DNA from: Nocardia macrotermitis
GTDB lineage: Bacteria; Actinomycetota; Actinomycetes; Mycobacteriales; Mycobacteriaceae
DNA: 64,000 bases
Direction: 5' to 3'
Assembly: GCF_009604405.1 (NCBI RefSeq)
Contig: NZ_WEGK01000012.1
Span: 62,001 to 126,000, forward strand
In this document: piece after piece, positions 7,707 to 16,674 of the stretch
Layout of the letters: each line of letters begins with the position of its first letter
Numbering within the stretch: position 1 is the first letter of the stretch
The notes under the pieces: generated by a model
Seen by the model: only the letters and a program-made list of their open reading frames with translations
Databases searched by the model: none
Told to the model about the DNA's origin: nothing
Made by a program: the position numbers and the translations under genes

Positions 7707-8825
7707 ATGAGCATCACGATCATCGGCGCCGGACTCGGCGGGCTGACCCTCGCGCGCATCCTGCACGTCAACGGCATCGCCGCCACCGTCTACGAGGCTG
7801 AAGCCTCGCCCACCGCCCGCACCCAGGGCGGCCTGCTCGACGTCCACGAACACAACGGCCAGCCCGCGCTGGCCGCCGCCGGACTGCTCGAACAGTTCCG
7901 CGACCTCGTCCTGCAAGGCCGCGAGGCGCTGCGGGTCCTGGCCCCGGACGGCACCGTCCTGCTGGATGAACCCGACGACGGCACCGGCACCCGCCCCGAA
8001 ATCCAGCGCGCGGACCTGCGTCGGCTACTGCTCGATTCGCTACCCGAGGGCACTGTGCGGTGGGGTCACAAGGTCACCGGCGTGCGCGCGGTCGGGCAGG
8101 GGCGGCACGAGGTGAGTTTCGCCGACGGCTCGAGTATCGTGACCGACCTGCTCGTCGGCGCGGACGGCGCGTGGTCGCGGGTGCGGCCACTGGTGTCCGA
8201 GTCGACGCCCGACTACGTCGGCACCACCTTCGTGGAGACCTACCTGTTCGACGCCGACACCCGCCACCCGGCCGCGACGAAGGCAGTCGGCGACGGCGCC
8301 CTCATGGCACCCGTGCCGGGAAAGGGCATCCAAGCGCACCGCGAGAGCGGCGACACCCTGCACACCTACGTATCGCTGTCGGTGGCCCAGGACTGGTTCG
8401 ACGGCATCGATCTCACCGACACCGCGGCGGCCACCGCCCGCATCGCCCGCGAATTCCACGGCTGGGCACCGGAACTCACCGCCCTGATCACCGATACCGA
8501 CACCGCCCCGGTCCTGCGCCCCTTGTTCGCGCTGCCGATCGGCCACCGCTGGGCCCGCGTCCCCCGCGTCACCCTGCTCGGCGACGCCGCCCACCTGTCC
8601 CCGCCCAACGGTGAAGGCGCCAACCTGGCCCTGCTCGACGCCGCCGACCTCGCCCACGCCCTCGTCCGACACCCCGACAACCCCGAAGCCGCACTCACCG
8701 AATACGAACAGATCCTGTTCGCCCGCAGCGCCGAGGAGGCCGACGAAGCCGCCCGAGACTTCGAACGTTGCTTCGGGGCAAGCACTCCCGAAAGCCTGCT
8801 CGCACTGCTCACAGGAGCCGAATAG
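7707..8825 (+). CDS. TetX-like FAD-dependent monooxygenase
   Basis: This 372-residue group A flavoprotein monooxygenase has GXGXXG (IIGAGLGGLTLA, residues about 5-16), the DG motif (GADGAWSRVR, about 152) and the GD motif (LLGDAAHLSPPNGEGANLAL, about 290). QGGLLDVHEHNGQPAL near residue 45 resembles the Tet(X) branch, which hydroxylates tetracyclines and related aromatics. Whether it acts on tetracyclines cannot be read from sequence. GGAAGGAGGAG sits just before ATG 7707. The TetR gene is divergent. The 3' end and downstream sequence are tandemly duplicated (see 8742-9018). Confidence 0.88.
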   Translation: MSITIIGAGLGGLTLARILHVNGIAATVYEAEASPTARTQGGLLDVHEHNGQPALAAAGLLEQFRDLVLQGREALRVLAPDGTVLLDEPDDGTGTRPEIQRADLRRLLLDSLPEGTVRWGHKVTGVRAVGQGRHEVSFADGSSIVTDLLVGADGAWSRVRPLVSESTPDYVGTTFVETYLFDADTRHPAATKAVGDGALMAPVPGKGIQAHRESGDTLHTYVSLSVAQDWFDGIDLTDTAAATARIAREFHGWAPELTALITDTDTAPVLRPLFALPIGHRWARVPRVTLLGDAAHLSPPNGEGANLALLDAADLAHALVRHPDNPEAALTEYEQILFARSAEEADEAARDFERCFGASTPESLLALLTGAE

Positions 8826-9018
8826 TCGATGAGTCATCCGGAGTCGTTGGTGGACAACGATTTCGGTGATGACATCCGGTCGGGAGATGAAGCCGCCCGA
8901 GGCTTCCAGCGCCGCTTCGAGAAGGACACTCCGAAAGCCTTCTCACGCTGCTCGCCGGGGCTGAGTAGCCGGTGAGTTATCCGGAGTCGTCGATGGACAA
9001 CGATTTCGGTGATGGGGG
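8742..9018. repeat. Tandem duplication of the monooxygenase 3' end (about 143 bp unit)
   Basis: The segment from 8742 (GACGAAGCCGCCCGAG...) through about 8873 recurs at 8886 to about 9018 with an offset of 143-144 bp. Both copies carry the last 28 or so codons of the monooxygenase followed by GGACAACGATTTCGGTGATG (8852 and 8995 areas). The second copy has drifted and no longer encodes the same C-terminus. The intact gene ends in the first copy. Confidence 0.8.
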
Positions 9019-9145
9019 CGGTCGGGATCGGATCGGATCCGCGCGACCGGCCCGGAGTCTGCGTTGCCGCTATCGTGCCGAGCACTCGACGGACGTTCGG
9101 GTCCATTCGGCGAACGCGTAGCCGCAGCCGAGAGTGGACTACCCG

Positions 9146-9182
9146 TTGACTTATGCAGGTAAATACCTGCATAATTTGGAGC
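9146..9182 (+). promoter_or_regulatory. Promoter with ArsR-type operator between -35 and -10
   Basis: TTGACT (9146-9151) and CATAAT (9170-9175) have an 18-bp spacer. The spacer and -10 are covered by a perfect 24-bp palindrome (9151-9174), TTATGCAGGTA-AA-TACCTGCATAA. The expected transcription start falls at about 9182-9183, at the GTG start codon, implying a leaderless message repressed by its own product. Confidence 0.7.
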
Positions 9183-9977
9183 GTGCAATCCGAACCCGAC
9201 ATCGACGCGGTTTTCAAGGCACTGGCCGACGGTACGCGCCGGCTGCTGCTGGACCGGCTGCGGGAGCACAACGGCCAGACACTGCGGGAGCTGTGCGAGC
9301 GGGTCGATATGGCCCGGCAGTCGTTGACCCAGCATCTCGACATTCTCGAGCGAGCCGGGCTGGTGACCGTGCTGCGGCGCGGGCGCGAGCGGGTGCACTA
9401 CATCAATCCGACACCGATTCACGACATCGAACAGCGCTGGATCTCAGTCTTCGACCGCCCCCGGCTGGATGTCCTGCGCGCTATCAAGAACCAGGCAGAG
9501 GAGTACGCCATGACCACCACCGTGCCGAGCTACGTCTACGTCACCTATATTCACGCCAGCGCCGAACACGTGTGGAAGGCGCTGACCGACGCCGACCTGA
9601 CCGCCCAGTACTGGTTCCACGAGAATGTGTCCGACTGGGAGCCCGGTTCGCCCTGGGAGCATCGCCGCGCCGACGGCTCCGGCACGATCGATGTCGTCGG
9701 CAAGGTGCTCGAATCCGAACCGCCGACGAAGCTGGTCCTCACCTTCGAAGATTCCCCCGAGGAGGACCGCTCGCCGTCCGTGGTGACCTTCCTGGTCGAG
9801 TCCCACCGGGACATCGTCCGGCTCACCGTCACCCACGAAAATCTGCCGAACGAGGAAATGCTGCAAGGCATTTCGCGCGGCTGGCCGTCGGTGATCGCCA
9901 ACCTCAAGTCCCTGCTGGAAACCGGCAAGGTCCTCCCACAGGCCCCGTGGGAAATGGACTCGGCGGCGCACGCCTGA
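9183..9977 (+). CDS. ArsR-type regulator fused to an SRPBCC (AHSA1-like) domain
   Basis: The 264-residue protein has two parts. Residues about 1-100 are an ArsR winged helix (FKALADGTRRLLLDRLREHN, then LTQHLDILERAGLVTVLRRG). Residues about 105-260 are an SRPBCC/AHSA1-like ligand-binding fold (VTYIHASAEHVWKALTDADL, WPSVIANLKSLLETGK). There are no obvious metal-binding cysteines in the HTH, so the SRPBCC part is the likely sensor. The GTG at 9183 sits at the predicted transcription start below a perfect palindrome, hence leaderless and autoregulated. Its stop overlaps the start of the DinB-like gene (TGATG). Such fusions occur in actinobacteria. Confidence 0.87.
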   Translation: MQSEPDIDAVFKALADGTRRLLLDRLREHNGQTLRELCERVDMARQSLTQHLDILERAGLVTVLRRGRERVHYINPTPIHDIEQRWISVFDRPRLDVLRAIKNQAEEYAMTTTVPSYVYVTYIHASAEHVWKALTDADLTAQYWFHENVSDWEPGSPWEHRRADGSGTIDVVGKVLESEPPTKLVLTFEDSPEEDRSPSVVTFLVESHRDIVRLTVTHENLPNEEMLQGISRGWPSVIANLKSLLETGKVLPQAPWEMDSAAHA

Positions 9978-10492
9978 TGTTGGACACCACAGCCTTGCGC
10001 GAGGCCTACGACTTGCTCCTGGAAGCCGCTGTCACCGTGGCAGATTCGGCCCACCCCCGGACGCCCCCGCCGGGTGAATGGAATGCCGATCGGATCCTGG
10101 CCCACGTCTGTCTCGTCACCGCGGGCACCATCGCCGCAGTGGCGGCGGTCGCGGCAGGCGAACACACCACCTACGACAATCGCCACGCTCTGGACACTTG
10201 GACCATCGACCGTGTGGCCGAACAGGCGGGCGGGTTCTCCGGCCTGCGTGACCGGCTGCGCCGTCAGGCCGAGATCCTCTGCGGCTTCGGCGGGACCGCC
10301 CTGTCCGATCCCGAACTCGACAGCCCCGTCCCACTTCTCGGACTCTCCGCGGGCGCCCTGCTCACCGACGCGGTCGTGCCGCTGCGTGGACTGTTCGGGG
10401 GCCTGGCCGACATCGAAATCCCCAACCACACTCGGCAACTGCTGGCCCTTCTGCCCGAGGGAGACCGCCATCTGACACCCCCAGTGAGGTGA
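9977..10492 (+). CDS. DinB-like/maleylpyruvate isomerase-type helical bundle protein
   Basis: The 171-residue protein looks like a DinB/MDMPI-N-type four-helix bundle: W-N-A-D-R-I-L-A-H-V near residue 38 supplies the usual histidine-containing helix. These proteins may bind a divalent metal and act with bacillithiol- or mycothiol-dependent chemistry; the substrate is unknown. Its ATG overlaps the ArsR-SRPBCC stop, so it is in the same operon and translationally coupled. Confidence 0.7.
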   Translation: MLDTTALREAYDLLLEAAVTVADSAHPRTPPPGEWNADRILAHVCLVTAGTIAAVAAVAAGEHTTYDNRHALDTWTIDRVAEQAGGFSGLRDRLRRQAEILCGFGGTALSDPELDSPVPLLGLSAGALLTDAVVPLRGLFGGLADIEIPNHTRQLLALLPEGDRHLTPPVR

Positions 10493-10691
10493 TCTCAGCA
10501 GGGTAGGCAATGGGTTTCGTGCCCGGTGGTGGAAGTTGTTGGGCGACACGCCGATTGGGGCGCTGGTGAGGACGTGGCAGACTCGACACGCCAGTCCCTG
10601 TCGCGGAATCCTGCTGTGCCGCACGGATTTCTGACGGGGAAGGAATGCCGAGCCGCACTCGGCGCACTCATGCGCAGAGTGCGATCGCCGG

Positions 10692-12056
10692 TCAGGTATG
10701 TGTCGGGGAGACCTCACGGACCGGGCCCGCCGACGCGTCGTCGCGGGGACGGGCGGTCAGCACCACCTGCGCACCGCCCGCCGGAACATGGGTGATGTTG
10801 CGGATGCGAACCTTCTCCTCGCCGACACCCGGCGGCAGCGACAACGTGTACCGCGAGAGCACCTCGCGCAGCACGACGGTGCCCTCCATCAGCGAGAAAC
10901 CCGCGCCGATGCACCGGCGCACACCGCCGCCGAACGGGAGCCAGGTATTCGGCGCGACACTGCCGTCCAGGAAACGTTCGGGGGAGAACCGTTCGGGATC
11001 GGGGTGCCGCTCGGCATTGCGGTGCGCCAGCAGGATCGAGGTCGACACCACCGTCCCGCCCGGCAGCGTCCAGTCGCCGATCGTCATCTCGCGGGTCAGT
11101 TTCCGGCCCGCGCCGCCGATCACCGTGCGCCGCCGCATCGACTCCTTCAGCACCGCCTCGAGATATTTGTCGTCACCGTCCAGGGCCGCGCGGCGGGCGC
11201 GATCCTGGATCACCGGGTCGGCGGCGAGTTCGTGAAACGCCCACGACAGCGCCGAGGCGGTCGTCTCGTGCCCGGCCAGCAGCAACGTCACCAGCTGATC
11301 GCGCAACTCCGCATCCGAGAGCGGAACATCGGTCGCGTCCTGACCCGCGCCCACGGCCAGCAGCCGCGAGAGCACATCCGCGCCTTCGGGATCCGGGTCC
11401 GCGCGGCGACGGGTGATCTCGCCGTACAGCAACTCGCTCAACGCATCCTGGTTGGCGCGCATCCGCCGCCACGGGCCCAGCTCTTGCAGGCGCGGCCAGA
11501 TCATGCCGAACAACATGATCGGGTTGATGTTCACGATGCGACGCAACCGTGGCGCGAACAGCTCCCGCCGACCCGGATCACGCACCCCGAACACCACCCG
11601 CATGATGACCTCGAGGGTGAGCTCGTTCATCCGGTCCAGGGTGTGCAGCGTGGCGCCGGGCGTCCAGGAATCCACGTGCTCGGCGGCGATCTGCTCGACC
11701 AGACCGCGATAACCGCGCAACGCCGACGCGGCGAAGGCGGGCATCAGCAACCGGCGGGCGCGGGCGTGTTCGGCCTCGTCGGTGAGCAGTACCGAATGCT
11801 CACCCATGACCGCGCCCAGCACCCGATTACCTTCTCCGGCATGCATATCGGCCGGATCACCGGCGAACACCTCGCGGATGTGCTCGGGCCGGGAGAACAC
11901 CACCAGCTGTTCGGCGTACGGCGGCAGCAGACGCAGGGTGAACACCTCGCCGTAGCGCGCGGACATCGCGGTCAGCAGCCGCGGGCGCGCGGTCGCGTAC
12001 AGCAGGGTCTGCACCAGCCGCGGCAATCGCGGGCCGGGGGGACAGGGAGTGCTCAC
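10692..12056 (-). CDS. Cytochrome P450
   Basis: This 454-residue P450 has the I-helix oxygen-binding motif AGHETTAS, an ExxR in LKESMRR, and the haem loop FGGGVRRCIGAGF with the Cys ligand near residue 382. The N-terminal PPGPRLPRLVQ and overall pattern resemble the mycobacterial CYP135/CYP138 group, but that assignment is weak. GTG 12056 is chosen because GGAGGAAGG lies about ten bases upstream; the longer frame has no such site. There is no adjacent ferredoxin. It is divergent from the HdeD-like gene. Confidence 0.9.
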   Translation of the reverse strand: MSTPCPPGPRLPRLVQTLLYATARPRLLTAMSARYGEVFTLRLLPPYAEQLVVFSRPEHIREVFAGDPADMHAGEGNRVLGAVMGEHSVLLTDEAEHARARRLLMPAFAASALRGYRGLVEQIAAEHVDSWTPGATLHTLDRMNELTLEVIMRVVFGVRDPGRRELFAPRLRRIVNINPIMLFGMIWPRLQELGPWRRMRANQDALSELLYGEITRRRADPDPEGADVLSRLLAVGAGQDATDVPLSDAELRDQLVTLLLAGHETTASALSWAFHELAADPVIQDRARRAALDGDDKYLEAVLKESMRRRTVIGGAGRKLTREMTIGDWTLPGGTVVSTSILLAHRNAERHPDPERFSPERFLDGSVAPNTWLPFGGGVRRCIGAGFSLMEGTVVLREVLSRYTLSLPPGVGEEKVRIRNITHVPAGGAQVVLTARPRDDASAGPVREVSPTHT

Positions 12057-12210
12057 CAGCTCGTGCCTTCCTCCGGGCCGCCATGTGGACGGACGACCGG
12101 TACGCATCGATTACCACGGTACGTCCCGAGTCGCCGCCGCCACGCCGTGGACCGGGCCGAACCGTCGCCCGGGCTCGGCTACCGCCGGGAGCAATCGTGT
12201 GGCGACTGGA

Positions 12211-12234
12211 ATATCATCGTGATTGTCCTGATAT
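12211..12234. promoter_or_regulatory. ATATCA/TGATAT inverted repeat between P450 and HdeD-like gene
   Basis: ATATCA (12211-12216) and TGATAT (12229-12234) lie in the AT-rich part of the 256-bp divergent intergenic region. This is a plausible regulator site; the arms are short. Confidence 0.3.
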
Positions 12235-12312
12235 AAACCCCTATTCCGACAACTCGGACGATCATCACGCAAATATTAGGCAACACGGCCGGATTGCTCA
12301 TATCCTGTCGCT

Positions 12313-12915
12313 ATGCCCACCTTCAGAGTGGCCGGACGCACCGATGTGTACCTCGGCGAGTCCTGGCAGGCGGCGATGGCGATCGGCTGTACCTCGGTGG
12401 CGCTCGGGGTGGTGATGATGGTGTGGCCGGGCAGATCGGTCCAGATGTCCGAACTACTCTTCGGCATCGCCCTGCTGCTCACCGCGGCCTGGCAACTGGT
12501 GCTGGCCTTCCGCGGCCGCATCCGCACCGGACTCAAGGTCGTGGAATTCGTGACCGCGCTGATCGCGATACTGCTGGCGCTGTGGTGCATGCGCAGCGGG
12601 GACTGGGTGTCGCTGGTCGCGCTGTGGGTCGGGCTGGGCTGGGTGATCCGCGGCATCGTGCAGGCCACGGTCGCGGTCTGGTCCGATCAGCTACCCGGGA
12701 CCGGCCGCCAGGAGGTCGCCGGACTGCTCACCCTGCTGGCCGGGATCGCGGTCGTCATCTGGCCCATCGACACCCTCGACGCGTTGGCGGTGCTGGCGGG
12801 AGTGTTCCTGATCCTGTTGGGCGTCAGCGAGATTCGCATCGCCACCCGCATCGCCCGGCCCGACGCCACACCCGAACACGTCGGCGTGCAGGGGTTGCTG
12901 CGCTCGCAGTCCTGA
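12313..12915 (+). CDS. HdeD/DUF308-family membrane protein
   Basis: The 200-residue protein has about six hydrophobic segments arranged as repeated hairpins (for example VALGVVMMVWPGRSV near 27 and LLTLLAGIAVVIWPIDTLD near 137), with the W-P turn that marks the HdeD/DUF308 family. E. coli HdeD is linked to acid resistance; the role in actinobacteria is not established. A TATCCT-like -10 just before ATG 12313 suggests a leaderless message. It is followed 27 bp later by the maltokinase-cap gene. Confidence 0.8.
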   Translation: MPTFRVAGRTDVYLGESWQAAMAIGCTSVALGVVMMVWPGRSVQMSELLFGIALLLTAAWQLVLAFRGRIRTGLKVVEFVTALIAILLALWCMRSGDWVSLVALWVGLGWVIRGIVQATVAVWSDQLPGTGRQEVAGLLTLLAGIAVVIWPIDTLDALAVLAGVFLILLGVSEIRIATRIARPDATPEHVGVQGLLRSQS

Positions 12916-12942
12916 TCGCGGCGCACGCCGTACCGTCGGGGT

Positions 12943-13518
12943 ATGGCCGTCATCCACCACACCACCCTCGTCCCGACCAAACTCGAACTGCTGCGGACCT
13001 GGCTACCCAGGCAGGACTGGTTCGATGGCACGACCGCGCCCGAACTGGTCGCCTCCGGCGGATTCCGGCTGGATGATCCCGCTGGAGAGGTGGGCATCGA
13101 ATGCTATCTGGCGACCGACACCAGCACCGGGCGCAGCTATCACGTACCCATGACCTATCGTGGCGCGCCGCTGCCCGACGCGGGCGCGGCGCTGATCGGC
13201 ACGCTCGAACACGGTGTGCTGGGGCGGCGTTGGGTGTACGACGGGCCGGGGGATCCGGTGTTCGTCGCCCAGGCGCTCGCGCTGCTGACCGGACGCGCCC
13301 GGGCCCAGGATCAGGGGCGCGATAACACACCGGACCCCGATATCGATGTCACACGTGCCGCTGCCGATACGGCGATGGCCCTTCGCGTGGTCCGGGTTCC
13401 CGGAGACGGCGATCCGGGCGACCGCCGCGGGTCGGTCAGCGGTCCGTGGCGCACACCGGAAGGGCTCGTGCGGCGCGGCGTGTTGCTCGAGGCGGTCACC
13501 GTGGACGGGAGGAAGTAG
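12943..13518 (+). CDS. Maltokinase N-terminal cap-like domain protein
   Basis: This 191-residue protein begins MAVIHHTTLVPTKLELLRTW and continues with WLPRQDWF, the pattern of the N-terminal cap domain found on mycobacterial maltokinase (Pep2), but without the kinase part. Stand-alone cap proteins occur in Nocardia and Mycobacterium and have no proven function. It lies between the HdeD-like gene and a DUF4232 lipoprotein gene that starts 3 bp after its stop, suggesting an operon. Confidence 0.75.
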   Translation: MAVIHHTTLVPTKLELLRTWLPRQDWFDGTTAPELVASGGFRLDDPAGEVGIECYLATDTSTGRSYHVPMTYRGAPLPDAGAALIGTLEHGVLGRRWVYDGPGDPVFVAQALALLTGRARAQDQGRDNTPDPDIDVTRAAADTAMALRVVRVPGDGDPGDRRGSVSGPWRTPEGLVRRGVLLEAVTVDGRK

Positions 13519-13521
13519 CAG

Positions 13522-14157
13522 ATGGTGAGCAGGACAACGATTCTCGTGACGGTCATGGCCTGCGGGGTGCTGGGAGCGGTGGCGGGTTGTTCGTCGACCT
13601 CGACCGGGGCCGCGGCGACCAGCGGCTCGGACAGTGGCGTGAGTACCAGCGCGGCGGCATCCTCGGCGAGCGCTGATCCGACCACTTCGGCCGCGAGTTC
13701 GTCTCCGGTCTCCGAACCCGGTGCGGCGGTGGGGAATTCGACCGTACCCGCTGCGATCACATCCTGTGCCGGTGGGCAACTGGTGGTCAGCGGGCAGTCG
13801 ATGGGTGCGGCGATGATGCATCGCGGTGTGCAACTGACCTTCGCGCTGGCTTCGGGGGCCGCGCCGTGCACGTTGCAGGGCTATCCGGGCGTGGATACCG
13901 GCGCGGGCGGGCCGGTCGTGCACGCCGCGCGCACCCCGACCGGATATATGGGCGGGCCGGGCGCGGGCAGCGTGGTGACCGTGCGATCGGACAAGCCCGC
14001 GCACGCGATCGTGGAAGCCACCGCTATGGGACCCAACGGGACCGAGTGCACGATGTACTCCACCCTGCTGGTCACCCCGCCCAACACCACCGTCACCCGG
14101 ACCGTCGAGGTCGGCATCAATGGCTGTGAGCTGCAAGTACATCCGATCACCGAGTGA
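13522..14157 (+). CDS. DUF4232-family lipoprotein
   Basis: The 211-residue exported lipoprotein has a signal peptide with the lipobox V-A-G-C (Cys about residue 23), then a long Ser/Ala/Thr-rich linker (about 25-75). A C-terminal beta-domain resembles DUF4232 (paired cysteines; GAAPCTLQGYPGV near residue 115, GINGCELQ near the C-terminus). Such proteins are cell-envelope lipoproteins of unknown function in mycolata. It starts 3 bp after the cap-domain gene and is probably co-transcribed. Confidence 0.82.
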   Translation: MVSRTTILVTVMACGVLGAVAGCSSTSTGAAATSGSDSGVSTSAAASSASADPTTSAASSSPVSEPGAAVGNSTVPAAITSCAGGQLVVSGQSMGAAMMHRGVQLTFALASGAAPCTLQGYPGVDTGAGGPVVHAARTPTGYMGGPGAGSVVTVRSDKPAHAIVEATAMGPNGTECTMYSTLLVTPPNTTVTRTVEVGINGCELQVHPITE

Positions 14158-14295
14158 ATCTGTGACGATGTCGCGGTACGGGTTCTCGCGGAGCCGTAGC
14201 GGTGTCGAGCGCGGGATCGACCATCCGGCCGGGGCTCAGGTGTACGTATGCCTGCTGGAGGTCGGCGACGCTGACCATCGAGCCGTGTGCGCACG

Positions 14296-15000
14296 CTAAG
14301 GGTGCGCAGTGTGGGCGATGCCGTCGAGTAGAGCGGTGAGACCGAAGGCGAACGTGTCCTCCGGGGTGGCGTCGGTGTCCTGGTGGATTCGGCGGGACAG
14401 GTTCGGGTGTTCGCCCTGGGCCAGGATCGTGCGGATATAGGGACCGACGGCGTGCCGCCACTGGTCCTCGGTCAGGCCCGTGGTGCGGTGTGCGCGCTGT
14501 TCGGCGAGTTGGCGGGTGGTCGCGCCGAAGATGTACGCGCCCACGGCATCCACGATGTAGGTGGCGTGGGCGATGTCGGGGGTGAGCTCGGCCGCGGCGG
14601 CCAGGGCGAATTCCTGCTCGCGCAACGAATTCGGGCCCAGCGCGGGGCGTCCGGCGATCTGTGGGCCCAGCCACGGATGTCGTAGCAGGGTCGCGCGCAG
14701 ATGATGCGCCAGGGCGGTCAGGTCCGCGCGCCAGTTCCCGGTTCGTGCCGGTAAGGCTCGTTCGCCGCGCACGCGATCGATCATCAGGTCGATCAGATCG
14801 TCGCGGCCGGTCAACGCGCGATACAGCGTCGCGGTGCCCGAACCCAGGTCCGCCGCGACGCGACGCATCGATACCGCCTCGAGCCCGTCGGCGTCGGCGA
14901 TCGAGATGGCCGTGGTGACGATCCGATCGATGTCCGGGCCTTGCCGTCGCGGGGAACGCGGTTCGCGCATCCACACCAGGATCGGTTCGTCCTCGGGCAT
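14296..15000 (-). CDS. TetR-family regulator, divergent from aromatic monooxygenase
   Basis: The 234-residue protein has a TetR HTH (VSMRRVAADLGSGTATLYRA) followed by a tetracycline-repressor-type C-terminal domain (LRATLLRHPWLGPQIAGRPA). ATG 15000 is preferred because AGGAGG lies five bases upstream; the in-frame extension to 15075 would run through the operator. It is divergent from the FAD monooxygenase and probably represses it. Confidence 0.9.
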   Translation of the reverse strand: MPEDEPILVWMREPRSPRRQGPDIDRIVTTAISIADADGLEAVSMRRVAADLGSGTATLYRALTGRDDLIDLMIDRVRGERALPARTGNWRADLTALAHHLRATLLRHPWLGPQIAGRPALGPNSLREQEFALAAAAELTPDIAHATYIVDAVGAYIFGATTRQLAEQRAHRTTGLTEDQWRHAVGPYIRTILAQGEHPNLSRRIHQDTDATPEDTFAFGLTALLDGIAHTAHP

Positions 15001-15035
15001 TCGACCTCCTGCTCGTGGTGGCACTGCCGCCCTTT

Positions 15036-15077
15036 TTATGGCTACAGTGTATCCATATGCGAACATCGTAGCCATAA
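15036..15077. promoter_or_regulatory. Operator with perfect 10-bp arms (TTATGGCTAC)
   Basis: TTATGGCTAC (15036-15045) recurs exactly inverted at 15068-15077, with a 22-nt spacer that contains a further TATCCATA. It lies between the divergent TetR and monooxygenase starts, and its right arm abuts the monooxygenase ribosome-binding site. Confidence 0.65.
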
Positions 15078-15086
15078 GGGGTGGAC

Positions 15087-16670
15087 ATGTCCGATCAACG
15101 AGTCATCATCGTGGGCGGCGGCAGCGTCGGGCTGGCCGCCGCGGTATTCCTGACCCGGCACGGCGTGACCCCGCTGGTGCTCGAACGTCAGCCGGGGATC
15201 TCGGTGCATCCGCGCGCGACCGGCCTCGGACCCCGCACCATGGAATTCCTGCGGCAGGCCGGACTCGAGCAGGCGGTGAACGAGGTCGCGGTCGACATGT
15301 CCGCCGGTGGGGCGGTGAAGATGTCGATGCACACCCTCGCCTCGGCGGATCTGTCCACGGCCGCGCCCTCGGCAGTCGTCGGAAATGTCTGGGGCCGAAG
15401 CGATCCCAGTCCGGCGCGGTTGCGTGGGGTCTGCCCGCAACATCGCCTGGATTCGGTGCTGCTGCCCGCAGCCCGCGATGGAGGTGCGCGCGTGCGGTTC
15501 TCGGCACGGGTGAACGCGTGCGCGATCGAATCCGGGGGAGTGGCAGTCACTCTCGACAACGGCGAGAGCTTCGACGCGGAGTATCTGATCGCCGCAGACG
15601 GGGTACGCAGCACGGTGCGCGAACAACTCGGCATCGACGTCGGCGGGCCCGGTGCGCTGGGTGAGCCGACCGTGAGCATCCTGTTCCGCGCCGACCTGAC
15701 CCGCTACACCGCTGGCCGTCACTTCGTGAACTGCACCATCACCAACCCCGACGCACCCGGACTGCTGGTGACCATCGACGGGGAGAAGGAGTGGATCTTC
15801 CACACCCGCGCCGACGACATGACCGGTGTGGCAACGCATTTCACCGAGGAACGCTGCCGCGAGCATATTCGCGTGGCGGTCGGGGATCCGGGCGTGCCGG
15901 TGGAGGTCGTCAGTGTGCTGCCGTGGCGGCCGCGCGGACAATTCGCCGAGCGATTCGGGCAGTCGCGGGCGTTCCTGGTCGGCGATGCCGCGCACACCGT
16001 CCCGCCGATCGGCGCGTTCGGCCTGAACACCGGGATGGCCGACGCGCACAATCTGGCCTGGAAACTCGCCGCGGTCCTGCGCGGTGACGCCGGGCCCGGT
16101 CTGCTGGACACCTACGACGCCGAACGCCGTCCCGTCGCGGCGATGACGTTGGCGCAGGCCATGATCCGGCTCGCCGACCCGACCCTGCACTGGGACGCGA
16201 ACGCTACCGAACGTCGCGCGGCCGCCGGCGCGCTGCACGCGCCCGTGGTGCACCTGGGCTACCGCTACGACTCCACCGCCGTGATCGACCCGAACCCGGA
16301 CCTGCCCTCCACCGAGGATGTGCTCGCCGACCTGGACGGCACCCCCGGCTCACGCCTGCCACACCACCGACTTCCCGGCGGCGCATCCACTGTGGACCTG
16401 ATCGGCACGCACTGCACCGTGCTGGCCGGTACCCACCGCTGGATCGCCGCGGCCTCCGAAGCCGCCGACCGGCTGGGCATCCGCGTGGACTCGCACATCA
16501 TTCCATTGCCCCGCAACGAATTCCACGCCTGGGCGAGCAGCGTCGGCATCGAACCCGATGGTGCGCTGCTGGTCCGCCCCGATCACATCATCGCCGCCCG
16601 CATCCCGACCACCCCACCCGCCCCGGTTCGTCTGCTGGACCGGATGCTGACCCGCATCCTGGCCCGATGA
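15087..16670 (+). CDS. FAD-dependent aromatic monooxygenase (PheA/TfdB-like)
   Basis: This 527-residue group A flavin hydroxylase has GXGXXG (IIVGGGSVGLAAAVFL), the DG motif (IAADGVRSTVREQLGI) and the GD motif (FLVGDAAHTVPPIGAFGLNT). A C-terminal thioredoxin-like domain, typical of phenol hydroxylase and polyketide hydroxylase relatives (RdmE/OxyS type), fills the last 130 or so residues. It would hydroxylate an aromatic or polyketide substrate with NAD(P)H and O2. ATG 15087 has AAGGGG upstream; GTG 15081 is an alternative. It ends 4 bp from the convergent mqo stop. Confidence 0.9.
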   Translation: MSDQRVIIVGGGSVGLAAAVFLTRHGVTPLVLERQPGISVHPRATGLGPRTMEFLRQAGLEQAVNEVAVDMSAGGAVKMSMHTLASADLSTAAPSAVVGNVWGRSDPSPARLRGVCPQHRLDSVLLPAARDGGARVRFSARVNACAIESGGVAVTLDNGESFDAEYLIAADGVRSTVREQLGIDVGGPGALGEPTVSILFRADLTRYTAGRHFVNCTITNPDAPGLLVTIDGEKEWIFHTRADDMTGVATHFTEERCREHIRVAVGDPGVPVEVVSVLPWRPRGQFAERFGQSRAFLVGDAAHTVPPIGAFGLNTGMADAHNLAWKLAAVLRGDAGPGLLDTYDAERRPVAAMTLAQAMIRLADPTLHWDANATERRAAAGALHAPVVHLGYRYDSTAVIDPNPDLPSTEDVLADLDGTPGSRLPHHRLPGGASTVDLIGTHCTVLAGTHRWIAAASEAADRLGIRVDSHIIPLPRNEFHAWASSVGIEPDGALLVRPDHIIAARIPTTPPAPVRLLDRMLTRILAR

Positions 16671-16674
16671 ATCC

